A stretch of 64,000 bases of DNA from Ramlibacter monticola (GTDB lineage: Bacteria; Pseudomonadota; Gammaproteobacteria; Burkholderiales; Burkholderiaceae_C), in NCBI RefSeq assembly GCF_016722785.1, contig NZ_JAEQNE010000001.1:310001-374000 (forward strand), written 5' to 3'. The notes under the pieces were generated by a model. The model had not been told where the DNA came from, did no database searches, and was given only the letters and a program-made list of their open reading frames with translations. The translations under genes were made by a program, and so were the position numbers. Shown here piece by piece: positions 1 to 7,520 of the stretch (position 1 is its first letter; each line of letters opens with the position of its first letter).

Positions 1-1
1 C

Positions 2-892
2 GTCACGGTCAGCCAGAACGCCTGGTGCCGGGGCTCGGGCACCGAGTCGTGCATGTACCTGCCCTTGAATGCCCAGGCCACGGTGATCGACATCCTGCGC
101 GGCATCATCATCCAGTCCGGCAACGATGCGTCCAAGGCGATCGCCGAGCACATGGCCGGCTCCGAAGAGGGCTTCGCCAAGCTCATGAACGCCGAAGCGA
201 AGCGCCTGGGCATGACCCACACGAACTTCGTGAACGCCACCGGCCTGCCCGACCCGGCGCACAAGGCATCCGCGCGCGACCTCGCCATCCTGGCGCGGGC
301 GATCATCCGCGACAGCACCGAGTACTACCCGATCTACTCGGAGCGCGAGTTCAAGTACAACAACATCAAGCAGGGCAACCGCAACGCCCTGCTCTACACG
401 GACCCGACGGTCGACGGCCTCAAGACGGGCCATACCGACGAAGCGGGCTACTGTCTCGTCACCTCGAGCAAGCGCAACGGGATGCGCCTCATCACGGTCA
501 TCCTCAACACCAGCAGCGCGCAGGCGCGGGCCGACCAGACGCGTGCCCTCCTGGGGTGGGGCTTCAGCAACTTCGAAAAGGCCACCCCGATCCAGCCGAA
601 CGCGGTGGTCGGGACGGCCAAGGTGAGCTTCGGCAAGGCCGAGACCGTGGGCGCAGGCCTGGGCACGCCGTGGACCGTGACCGTGCCGCGCGGCCAGCCG
701 GTGCAGACCTCGGTGCAGCTCAAGCCGGACCTGGAGGCGCCGGTGACCAAGGGCGCCGTGATCGGCAAGGTGGTCGCGAGCTCCAACGGCAAGCCGGTGG
801 GAGAAGCGCCGCTGGTCGCGCAGGCCGACGTGGAACGCTCGGGCCTGATGCTGCTTGCGTGGCAGCACGTGACCAAGTGGTTCGGCAAGTAA
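2..892 (+). CDS. D-alanyl-D-alanine carboxypeptidase (PBP5/6 family), 3' part
   Basis: The reading frame is open at the window edge, so the N-terminus with the signal peptide and the SxxK nucleophile lies outside. The visible part has the SGN motif (IIQSGNDAS) and the KTG motif (DGLKTGHT) of the serine penicillin-binding protein fold. A beta-rich PBP5_C-type domain follows from about fragment residue 200. The C-terminus (ERSGLMLLAWQHVTKWFGK) is an amphipathic helix like the periplasmic membrane anchor of PBP5/6. The family trims the terminal D-Ala from peptidoglycan pentapeptides. An inverted repeat at 911-932 follows the stop. Family assignment is secure; the exact paralogue (dacA or dacC) cannot be decided from this fragment. 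Confidence 0.93.
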   Translation, partial: VTVSQNAWCRGSGTESCMYLPLNAQATVIDILRGIIIQSGNDASKAIAEHMAGSEEGFAKLMNAEAKRLGMTHTNFVNATGLPDPAHKASARDLAILARAIIRDSTEYYPIYSEREFKYNNIKQGNRNALLYTDPTVDGLKTGHTDEAGYCLVTSSKRNGMRLITVILNTSSAQARADQTRALLGWGFSNFEKATPIQPNAVVGTAKVSFGKAETVGAGLGTPWTVTVPRGQPVQTSVQLKPDLEAPVTKGAVIGKVVASSNGKPVGEAPLVAQADVERSGLMLLAWQHVTKWFGK

Positions 893-910
893 GCGCGCCT
901 TGCGCTTGCG

Positions 911-932
911 GGCTACCGTCTCGACGGTAGCC
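911..932 (+). terminator. Inverted repeat downstream of the carboxypeptidase gene
   Basis: A perfect 10-bp stem, GGCTACCGTC (911-920) and GACGGTAGCC (923-932), with a 2-nt turn, starts 18 nt after the stop codon. There is no T-run directly after it; a T-run occurs only at 959-965. It may be a transcription terminator or an mRNA-stabilising hairpin. Confidence 0.45.
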
Positions 933-965
933 GGCGCTGCGCCGCGCTCCGGCGACAGCTTTTTT

Positions 966-1013
966 ACCCGGGTGATATTGACCTCCGATTTTTACCCGGG
1001 TATTATTCCGCCC
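966..1013 (+). promoter_or_regulatory. Promoter with two ACCCGGGT palindromes, apparently leaderless
   Basis: TTGACC (978-983) and TATTAT (1001-1006) are separated by exactly 17 bp and fit sigma-70 -35 and -10 boxes. The predicted transcription start is about 1013, one base before the ATG at 1014, so the message would be leaderless. Two copies of TTTTTACCCGGGT have palindromic cores at 966-973 and 994-1001, 28 bp apart. One lies just upstream of the -35 box and the other between the boxes, touching the -10. This is what a repressor operator would look like; the binding protein is unknown. Confidence 0.7.
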
Positions 1014-1589
1014 ATGGAATACGATCCGCGTCATGCCTGCACGCTTTTCGTCGGCTCCCGGCGCCTTGCTTCGGGCACCCTCGAGGATGTTGCGGTCGCT
1101 GCTGCCCTCCAAGGCGACCCCCTCGAGCCGCTGCTCGTCTTCAGCGATTCGACTGGCAACCAGATGGACCTGGACCTGCGCGGGAGCGAGGCGCAGATCC
1201 GCGAGAGGTACCGCGCACCGACCCTGGAGCCGCCGGCCGAACGCGGGCGCGGCCGTCCCCGCCTGGGGGTGGTCGCCCGTGAAGTCACCTTGTTGCCCGA
1301 CCAGTGGGACTGGCTCGCTTCACAGCCTGGTGGGGCATCCGTTGCCCTGCGCAAGCTGGTGCAGGAGGCGCGGCGGGCCGGCTCGACGCGCGACCGGATG
1401 CGGCGCGCGCAAGAGCGCACCTACAAGGTGATGGTGGCGCTGGCCGGCAATCGGCCGGGCTTCGAGGAAGCGACACGCTCGCTGTTCGCCGTCGACCTGG
1501 ACGCGTTTCGCGAACACATGAGGGAGTGGCCCGAGGATGTCCGGAAGCACTTGATCCGGCTCGCGGATCCCGACGACCCGCAAGCCTAG
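1014..1589 (+). CDS. DUF2239 family protein
   Basis: 191-residue protein that I recognise as DUF2239 from its layout. The N-terminal part has FVGSRRLASGTLEDVAVAA and a DLDLRGS segment. The central part has RGRPRLGVVAREVTLLP followed by WLASQPGGASVALRKLV, the most characteristic block, which resembles a helix-turn-helix or DNA-contact segment. A helical C-terminus follows. The biochemical function of the family is unknown. The start is chosen because the ATG falls at the predicted transcription start; frame-open sequence upstream lacks a ribosome-binding site. It is a single-gene unit closed by the terminator at 1606-1631. Confidence 0.88.
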   Translation: MEYDPRHACTLFVGSRRLASGTLEDVAVAAALQGDPLEPLLVFSDSTGNQMDLDLRGSEAQIRERYRAPTLEPPAERGRGRPRLGVVAREVTLLPDQWDWLASQPGGASVALRKLVQEARRAGSTRDRMRRAQERTYKVMVALAGNRPGFEEATRSLFAVDLDAFREHMREWPEDVRKHLIRLADPDDPQA

Positions 1590-1605
1590 GCCGCTGCAGG
1601 AAACG

Positions 1606-1631
1606 AAAACGCCACCCGGAGGTGGCGTTTT
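1606..1631 (+). terminator. Rho-independent terminator after the DUF2239 gene
   Basis: An 11-bp perfect stem, AAAACGCCACC (1606-1616) and GGTGGCGTTTT (1621-1631), encloses a CGGA loop. Flanking A and T tracts make it potentially bidirectional. The core CGCCACC...GGTGGCG recurs in the terminator at 58706-58723. Confidence 0.85.
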
Positions 1632-1796
1632 GCTTTGGTGGGTGGGACTTCCTCGCGCGGAGTGAATGGAACCCGCGCCCCAACCCGATGACATGCAGCC
1701 AGCGCGGCAGCGCGCGGCGTCGCGCGGTCCAGGACGCCGAGCCGTCCTGGAGTTTGCGCTGAATCAAGCAATGGTCGCGACTCATGGAGCACCCGG

Positions 1797-1822
1797 TTGA
1801 CCCGGGGTACCCCATGTATACA
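1797..1822 (+). promoter_or_regulatory. Putative GntR operator and promoter region
   Basis: The perfect palindrome TGTATACA (1815-1822) lies 55 bp upstream of the regulator gene. It matches the T-GT-(N)-AC-A pattern known for FadR/FCD-type GntR operators. TTGACC at 1797-1802 resembles a -35 box, and TATACA inside the palindrome could serve as -10, but the 14-bp spacing is short. Autoregulation of the long downstream operon is inferred. Confidence 0.5.
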
Positions 1823-1877
1823 GAGTCCAGTACGCAAACAACAGCACCTTCCGCGCTGCTGATTCGAGGTACTGCCC

Positions 1878-2546
1878 TTGCCACCGACCCTCCAACCCGT
1901 GAAGCGACCGGTCGCCCTCGGCGAGCAGGTCTACACATCCCTGCAGACGCATTTGCGCAGCGGCGCCGTCGCGCCCGGCCAGCCGCTGCAGGAAGTGCAG
2001 CTCGCCGAACTGCTCGGCGTCTCGCGCACCCCGGTGCGGGAAGCCATGACGCGCCTGGCCAGCGAAGGCCTCCTCAGCGCGCAGGGGCGCAGCTTCGTCG
2101 TGCCCGAGCTCACCCTGGCCGACCTCGACGAGATCTACGAGATCCGGGCGCTGCTGGAGCCTCCCGCACTGCGCCGCATTGCCGCAGCGACCGCCAAGGC
2201 GACCGTGCGCGCCCCCATCGACGCGGCCCTGGCGGACGCCGTCGCCGCCCACCGGGCCGATGACTCCAGCGCGTTCCGCGAGGCGGCCGCGCGCTTCCGC
2301 GTCGCCTGGCTGGCGCTGGTGCCGAACTCGCGCCTGGTGCGCGCGATCGGCCAGTACGCCGACCACATGCAGCACATCCGTGTCCTGACGCTGGGCGAGG
2401 CCCGGGTCCGCGACATCGTGCTGAAAGGCCTGCAGCAGATCGGCGCGGCGCTCGCCCGCGGCGACGGCGATGCCGCCGCCGAGGCCATGCACGAGAACCT
2501 GCGGCAGGCCAAGAAAGCCTTCATCACCGCTTCCGGACTTCGTTAG
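1878..2546 (+). CDS. GntR family transcriptional regulator (FCD type)
   Basis: 222 residues. The N-terminal winged helix has the GntR recognition region LAELLGVSRTPVREAMTRL (about residues 43-61). The C-terminal all-helical FCD-like domain (about 80-215) usually binds a carboxylic-acid effector. The TTG start is supported by GAGGT seven bases upstream; a GTG at 1899 is an alternative. The stop is only 8 nt from the thiolase start and carries its Shine-Dalgarno (TAGGAG), so the regulator is the first gene of the large operon and probably controls its own promoter. Effector unknown. Confidence 0.9.
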   Translation: MPPTLQPVKRPVALGEQVYTSLQTHLRSGAVAPGQPLQEVQLAELLGVSRTPVREAMTRLASEGLLSAQGRSFVVPELTLADLDEIYEIRALLEPPALRRIAAATAKATVRAPIDAALADAVAAHRADDSSAFREAAARFRVAWLALVPNSRLVRAIGQYADHMQHIRVLTLGEARVRDIVLKGLQQIGAALARGDGDAAAEAMHENLRQAKKAFITASGLR

Positions 2547-2554
2547 GAGCCCCC

Positions 2555-3760
2555 ATGGACTACCACGCCGAAATTCCCTACGGTGCTTACTGGAGCACGC
2601 CCTTCGCCCGTTGGCAGGGCAGCTTCGCCGGCCTCCACAGCCTGGAGTTCGCGGCGCACGTCGCGCGCCAGGAACTCGCCCGGCGCAAGATCGATCCGCA
2701 AGCCTTCGACTACGCGGTGCTCGGTTTCTCGGTGCCGCAGAAGCATTCGTTCTACGGCCTGCCCTGGCTCACCGGCCTGATCGGGGCCGACCGCGTCGGC
2801 GGACCGACGCTGATGCAGGCCTGCGCCACCGGCGTGCGCACCCTGCTCGCGGCCGTGCAGGAGATCGAGGTGGGGCTGGCGCGGACGGCGCTGGTGCTCA
2901 CCTGCGACCGCACCTCGAACGGTCCCCACCTCTACTACCCGAATCCGCGCGGCCCGGGGGGGACCGGGGCCGCCGAGGACTGGGTGATGGACAACTTCGG
3001 CTGCGATCCCCTGGGCGGCCATTCGATGCTGGCCACCGCCGAAAACGTCGCCAGGCGCCACGGCATCGCCACCGCGGAACAGCACGAGGTGGTGCTGCGG
3101 CGCGAGGCGCAATACGCGGAATCGCTGGCCGACGGTGCGGCCTTCCTCAAGCGCTTCATGACGCTGCCCTTCCCGGTGCCGGCGCCAGGCTTCAAGAAGG
3201 TGACCGGCACCCTGGAGGGCGACGAAGGCGTGTCGCGCTCCAGCGCCGAGGGCCTCGCCGCCCTGAAGCCCGTGCTGGCCGGCGGCACCGTCACCTACGG
3301 CGGACAGACCCATCCCGCCGACGGCAACGCGGCGCTCGTCGTCACGACCCGGGAGCGGGCGCGCGAACTCGCGACCGATCCGAAGATCCGCGTGCGCGTG
3401 CGCGGCTTCGGGCAGGCGCGGGCCGAACTGGCGCACATGCCGGAGGCCATGGTGCCGGCGGCGCAGCGCGCCCTGGCCCAGGCCGGGCAGCGCATCGAAC
3501 AGATGGCCGCCCTCAAGACCCACAACCCCTTCGCGGTCAACGACCTCCTGTTCGCCCGCGCGACGGGCGTGGACTGGCGCAGGATGAACAACCACGGTTG
3601 TTCGCTGGTCTGGGGCCACCCGCAGGCCCCGATGGGCACCCGCTCGGTGATCGAGCTGATCGAGGAACTCGCCCTGCGTGGCGGCGGCCTCGGACTCTTC
3701 ACGGGATGCGCCGCGGGCGACACCGCCATGGCGCTGGTGCTGGAAGTCATGGACGCCTGA
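2555..3760 (+). CDS. Thiolase-like acyltransferase (SCP-x/lipid-transfer type)
   Basis: 401 residues with a thiolase fold. The nucleophile region is LMQACATGVRTLL with Cys90. The His motif is GHPQAPMG (His355) in place of the usual GHPxGxSG, and the second Cys is in FTGCAAGDTA (Cys385) in place of the usual CIGGG-type block. The catalytic Cys-His-Cys set is thus present but in altered surroundings, as in divergent thiolases that cleave branched or unusual 3-oxoacyl-CoA. It follows the regulator by 8 nt and precedes an acyl-CoA ligase by 11 nt, so it probably performs the terminal thiolytic step of the pathway. Substrate unknown. Confidence 0.85.
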   Translation: MDYHAEIPYGAYWSTPFARWQGSFAGLHSLEFAAHVARQELARRKIDPQAFDYAVLGFSVPQKHSFYGLPWLTGLIGADRVGGPTLMQACATGVRTLLAAVQEIEVGLARTALVLTCDRTSNGPHLYYPNPRGPGGTGAAEDWVMDNFGCDPLGGHSMLATAENVARRHGIATAEQHEVVLRREAQYAESLADGAAFLKRFMTLPFPVPAPGFKKVTGTLEGDEGVSRSSAEGLAALKPVLAGGTVTYGGQTHPADGNAALVVTTRERARELATDPKIRVRVRGFGQARAELAHMPEAMVPAAQRALAQAGQRIEQMAALKTHNPFAVNDLLFARATGVDWRRMNNHGCSLVWGHPQAPMGTRSVIELIEELALRGGGLGLFTGCAAGDTAMALVLEVMDA

Positions 3761-3771
3761 GGCGCGCAGCC

Positions 3772-5334
3772 ATGGACCTGTCGCAATGGATCGAGCAGTG
3801 CGCGAGCCGCACGCCGGCGAAGGCGGCATTGCATTTCGAAGGCAGATGCGTCCCCTACGCCGCCTTCGCGCACAGGGTCCGCGGCATAGCCCGCGCCCTC
3901 GCGGCCCGCGGGGTCGGACGCGGCGCCCGCGTCGCCTGGCTCGGGTTGAACAGCCCGGACATGCTGGCCACCCTGTTCGCCTGCGCGCGCATCGGCGCGA
4001 TCTTCATGCCGCTCAACTGGCGCCTGGCCCCGCCGGAGCATCGCGCGATGCTGCAGGACTGCACCCCGGCGCTCCTGATCGTCGACGGCCTCTACGTGCA
4101 GGCCAGCGCGGCCCAGCGGCCGGTTCCCGCCGCCACGCCCTTCGTCGCGCGCGGCGCCGCGGTGCCCGAAGGCTGGATCGGCTGGGACGCCTTCATGGGC
4201 ACCGGGACCGGTGGAGAAACCGGCGGCGCCGCGGCGAACGGGCATGCGCCGGAGACCCCGCTGCTGCTTTGCTACACGTCCGGCTCCACGGGACGCCCCA
4301 AGGGCGCGCTCCTGAGCCAGCAGGCGCTGGCCTGCAACGCCGCCAACAGCCTGGCCATGCACGCGATGACGGCCGACGACCGCGTGCTGACCACCCTGCC
4401 GCTGTTCCACGTGGGCGGACTCAACATCCAGACCCTGCCCGCGCTGCACGCCGGCTGCACCGTGTGGCTGCACCCGAAGTTCGACCCCGACGCGACCTTC
4501 GATGCCATCGAGCGCGAACGCATCACGCTCACCGTGCTGGTCCCGGCGCAACTCGACGCGCTGCTGGCGCATCCCCGCTGGGCCCGCGCCGATCTCTCCA
4601 GCCTGAGGATGATCGCGACCGGTTCCACTTCGGTGCCGATGCGCATCATCCGCGCGGTGCACGAGCGCGGCGTGCCGCTGGTGCAGGTCTGGGGCGCGAC
4701 CGAGACGGGGCCGATCGCGGCCTGCCTCCAGGCGGACGAGGCGGTGCGCAAGGCCGGCACCACCGGCCGGGCCGCCCGCCATTGCCAGTTGAGGATCGAA
4801 GACGTCGGGGGCGAGGAGACGCCGGTGGGCGTGCCGGGCGAAGTCTGCGTGCGCGGCGCCAACGTCATGAGCGGCTACTGGGGCGACCCCGCGGCGAGCG
4901 CCCGGGCGCTCGCCGGCGGCTGGTTCCATTCCGGCGACCTCGGCCACCTGGACGAGGAAGGCTTCCTCACGATCGCCGGCCGGCTGAAGGACATGATCAT
5001 CAGCGGCGGCGAGAACATCGGCCCGGCGGAAGTCGAGGCGGTGCTGCTCGATTGCCCCGACATCGCCGAGGCCGCCGTGGTCGGGCGACCGGATCCGCGC
5101 TGGGGCGAAGTCGTCGTCGCCGTCGCGGTGCCCGCGCCCGGCGCCAGCCTCCGGCGCGAGCGGGTCCTGGCCCTGTTCGAAGGGCGGCTGGCGCGCTTCA
5201 AGCATCCCAAGGACGTGTTTTTCGTCGGCGCCCTGCCCCGCACCGCGCTCGGCAAGGTGCGCAAGGAAGAAGTCCGCGCACTGGTGCAGCAACTGACGGC
5301 CGAAACCTCCGGCCACGAGGAGCGAACCGCATGA
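3772..5334 (+). CDS. Acyl-CoA synthetase (AMP-forming), copy 1
   Basis: 520 residues of the class I adenylate-forming family. The phosphate-binding loop is YTSGSTGRPKGALLS (from about residue 168). WGATETGP is the A5 motif, GWFHSGDLGHLDEEGF and GRLKDMIISGGENIGPAEVE mark the hinge, and PRTALGKVRKEEV contains the C-terminal catalytic Lys. It would activate a carboxylic acid to its CoA thioester through an acyl-adenylate. The start is an ATG 11 nt after the thiolase stop; the end overlaps hyuA by 4 nt. It is one of two such ligases in the operon (see 22089). The acid cannot be predicted. Confidence 0.92.
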   Translation: MDLSQWIEQCASRTPAKAALHFEGRCVPYAAFAHRVRGIARALAARGVGRGARVAWLGLNSPDMLATLFACARIGAIFMPLNWRLAPPEHRAMLQDCTPALLIVDGLYVQASAAQRPVPAATPFVARGAAVPEGWIGWDAFMGTGTGGETGGAAANGHAPETPLLLCYTSGSTGRPKGALLSQQALACNAANSLAMHAMTADDRVLTTLPLFHVGGLNIQTLPALHAGCTVWLHPKFDPDATFDAIERERITLTVLVPAQLDALLAHPRWARADLSSLRMIATGSTSVPMRIIRAVHERGVPLVQVWGATETGPIAACLQADEAVRKAGTTGRAARHCQLRIEDVGGEETPVGVPGEVCVRGANVMSGYWGDPAASARALAGGWFHSGDLGHLDEEGFLTIAGRLKDMIISGGENIGPAEVEAVLLDCPDIAEAAVVGRPDPRWGEVVVAVAVPAPGASLRRERVLALFEGRLARFKHPKDVFFVGALPRTALGKVRKEEVRALVQQLTAETSGHEERTA

Positions 5335-7520
5335 CGCTGAAACCGGAGCAGAGCGAAGATTCAGAGGAGGCCAATGCCCGCCTTGGCGGGCGTTATGCCG
5401 GAACTAAAATCGGCATCGACGTGGGGGGGACGTTCACCGACTTCGTGGTTGCGCGCGACGGCGAGCCACCGCGCATCCACAAGACGCTGTCGACACCGGA
5501 CGACCCCTCGCTGGCGGTCATCGAGGGCCTGGCGCAGATCGCGGCCTCGCTGCAGCCGCCGCAGTCGCTGGCCGAGTTCGCGCGCTCCATCGCCACGATC
5601 GTGCACGGCACCACGGTGACGACCAATGCGACGCTGACGTCGACGGGCGCGAAGTGCGCGCTGCTCACTACCGAGGGCATGCGCGACACGCTGGAGATGC
5701 GCCGCGGCATCCGCGAAGAGCAGTACAACAACCGCTACACCAACGTGAAGCCGCTGGTGCCGCGCTCGCGCCGGGCCGGAATCGCCGGCCGCCTGGACCG
5801 CGATGGCCGTGAGCTCGGCCCGCTCGACACCGCTGCCGTGGAGCAGGCGCTGGCCGGCTGGCGCGCCGAAGGCGTGCAGGCCGTCGCGGTGTGCTTCATG
5901 AACGCGTACGCGAATCCGGCCCACGAGCAGGCCGCGGCCGCCATCGTCCGGCGCGAACTGCCGCACGCCTATCTCTCGGTCTCCACCGAGGTGCTGCCCT
6001 CCATCCGGTTCTACGAGCGGGTCAGCACGACGGCGCTCAACGCCTACGTCGGGCCCCGGCTGGAACACTACCTGGAGCAACTGGTGCAGCGGCTCGGCGA
6101 CGCCGGCTTCGGGGGCCTGCTGCTGATCATGCAGTCCAACGGCGGCGTCATTTCCCCGCAGGCCGCGCGCGAGAAGGCCGCCCTCACCTTGTTGTCCGGC
6201 CCCGCCGGGGGGCCCGGCGCCGGCCTGTTCTACGCCGCCGCGCTCGGGCAGGACCGCTGCATCACCACCGACATGGGCGGCACCAGCTTCGAAGCCTCGG
6301 TCGCCGTCGGCGCGCCGATGGTCAAGAACGACGGCGACATCGCGCGCCACCGGATTGCCCTGCCCATGCTGGACATCCACACGATCGGCGCCGGCGGCGG
6401 CTCCATCGGCTGGCTCGACGAAGGCGGCCTGCTGCGCATGGGGCCCCAGAGCGCGGGCGCCGATCCCGGCCCGGCCTGCTACGGACGCGGGGGCAGGCTG
6501 CCCACGACCACCGACGCCAACGTGGTCCTTGGCTATCTCGACCCCGAGTTCTTCGCCGGCGGGCAGATGCGGCTGGACGTGGCGGCGGCGCGGCGCGCGA
6601 TCGAGGAACACATCGCGATGCCGATGGGGCTGAGCATCGAACAGGCCGCGGCCGGCATGTACCGCGTCGCCTGCAACAACATGGCGCAGGGCGTGCGCGA
6701 GGTCACCATCAAGCGCGGCTTCGATCCGCGCGAGTTCCCGCTCATCCCGGGCGGCGGCGCCGGCCCGATCCACGGCTGCCTGATCTGCAGCGAGCTGGAG
6801 ATCCCGTTGCAGATCGTGCCGCGCGAAGCCTCCGTGCTGTGCGCCTTCGGCATGCTCATGTGCGAGTTGCGGCACGACTACGTGCGCACTTTCGTGGCGC
6901 GCCTGGAAAACCTGGACTGGCCGCGGCTGGAGACGCTGGCGGCGGCGATGGCCGCGGAGGGCGCGCAGGCGCTGGCCGACGAGCGCATTCCCGCCGCGCG
7001 GCGCCGCTTCGAGCTGCGGCTGGACTGTCGCTACATCAAGCAATACCACGAGGTGTCCGTGCCGGTGGCGGCGGCGGCCATGAGGAGCCACGATGCCGCG
7101 GCGATCGCGCGCGCCTTCCACGCCGAGCATTTGCGCCTCTACGGCTACTCGCTCGAAGCCGAGGGATCGCCGGTGGAGATCATCAACGTCCGCCTGCAGG
7201 CCATCGGCGCCACCGACCGCCCCGCCTACCGCAGCGACAAGAGGGCCGGCACGGCGGTGGAGTCGGCGCTGAAGGGCCGCCGCGCCATCTACCTTCCCGA
7301 GCGCAACGCGTTCGGCGAGGTGCCGGTCCACGACGGGCACCGCCTGCGCTGCGGCCATCGGGTCGCGGGTCCCGCGCTGATCGAGCAGCGGACCACGGCC
7401 ATCGTGGTCAGCGACGGCTACGACTGCGTGGTGGACGCGCTCGGTTCCTTCGTGCTCTACGCCAAGGGACGCGAGGACCTGGTGGCGGCATGCCTGCGGG
7501 ATGAGGAGGTGGCGGCGTGA
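5331..7520 (+). CDS. hyuA: Hydantoinase/oxoprolinase family protein, HyuA-type subunit
   Basis: 729 residues. The actin-like ATPase N-domain opens with KIGIDVGGTFTDF (about residues 26-38), then IVHGTTVTTNATL, the central TDMGGTSFEASV block, and a C-terminal HyuA_C-like region. The family couples ATP hydrolysis to opening of hydantoins or oxoproline; related subunits act in acetophenone and acetone carboxylases, so lactam opening or carboxylation are both possible. The ATG overlaps the ligase stop. No later usable start exists before the ATPase motif, so the 25-residue extension is kept. Part of it is encoded by the palindrome at 5376-5391. HyuB follows with a 4-nt overlap. Confidence 0.92.
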   Translation: MTLKPEQSEDSEEANARLGGRYAGTKIGIDVGGTFTDFVVARDGEPPRIHKTLSTPDDPSLAVIEGLAQIAASLQPPQSLAEFARSIATIVHGTTVTTNATLTSTGAKCALLTTEGMRDTLEMRRGIREEQYNNRYTNVKPLVPRSRRAGIAGRLDRDGRELGPLDTAAVEQALAGWRAEGVQAVAVCFMNAYANPAHEQAAAAIVRRELPHAYLSVSTEVLPSIRFYERVSTTALNAYVGPRLEHYLEQLVQRLGDAGFGGLLLIMQSNGGVISPQAAREKAALTLLSGPAGGPGAGLFYAAALGQDRCITTDMGGTSFEASVAVGAPMVKNDGDIARHRIALPMLDIHTIGAGGGSIGWLDEGGLLRMGPQSAGADPGPACYGRGGRLPTTTDANVVLGYLDPEFFAGGQMRLDVAAARRAIEEHIAMPMGLSIEQAAAGMYRVACNNMAQGVREVTIKRGFDPREFPLIPGGGAGPIHGCLICSELEIPLQIVPREASVLCAFGMLMCELRHDYVRTFVARLENLDWPRLETLAAAMAAEGAQALADERIPAARRRFELRLDCRYIKQYHEVSVPVAAAAMRSHDAAAIARAFHAEHLRLYGYSLEAEGSPVEIINVRLQAIGATDRPAYRSDKRAGTAVESALKGRRAIYLPERNAFGEVPVHDGHRLRCGHRVAGPALIEQRTTAIVVSDGYDCVVDALGSFVLYAKGREDLVAACLRDEEVAA
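5376..5391. repeat. REP-like palindrome inside the hyuA 5' end
   Basis: GCCCGCC (5376-5382) and GGCGGGC (5385-5391) form a perfect 7-bp hairpin with a TT turn. The surrounding bases resemble the CCCGC..GCGGG palindrome in the intergenic region at 60356-60369. It encodes part of the unusual N-terminal extension of HyuA. Membership in a dispersed repeat family is inferred from these two copies and from general similarity to small GC-rich interspersed palindromes. Confidence 0.45.

Noticed and set aside
25..930. Open frame overlapping the carboxypeptidase in another frame
   Set aside because: His/Arg/Gly-rich translation with no motif; the carboxypeptidase frame carries SGN and KTG.
2543..5316. 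Long minus-strand open frames (2543-3829, 3295-5316) opposite the thiolase and ligase
   Set aside because: High-GC antisense shadows. The plus-strand frames encode clear enzyme motifs, while the minus frames are low-complexity Arg/Ala/Gly/His-rich.
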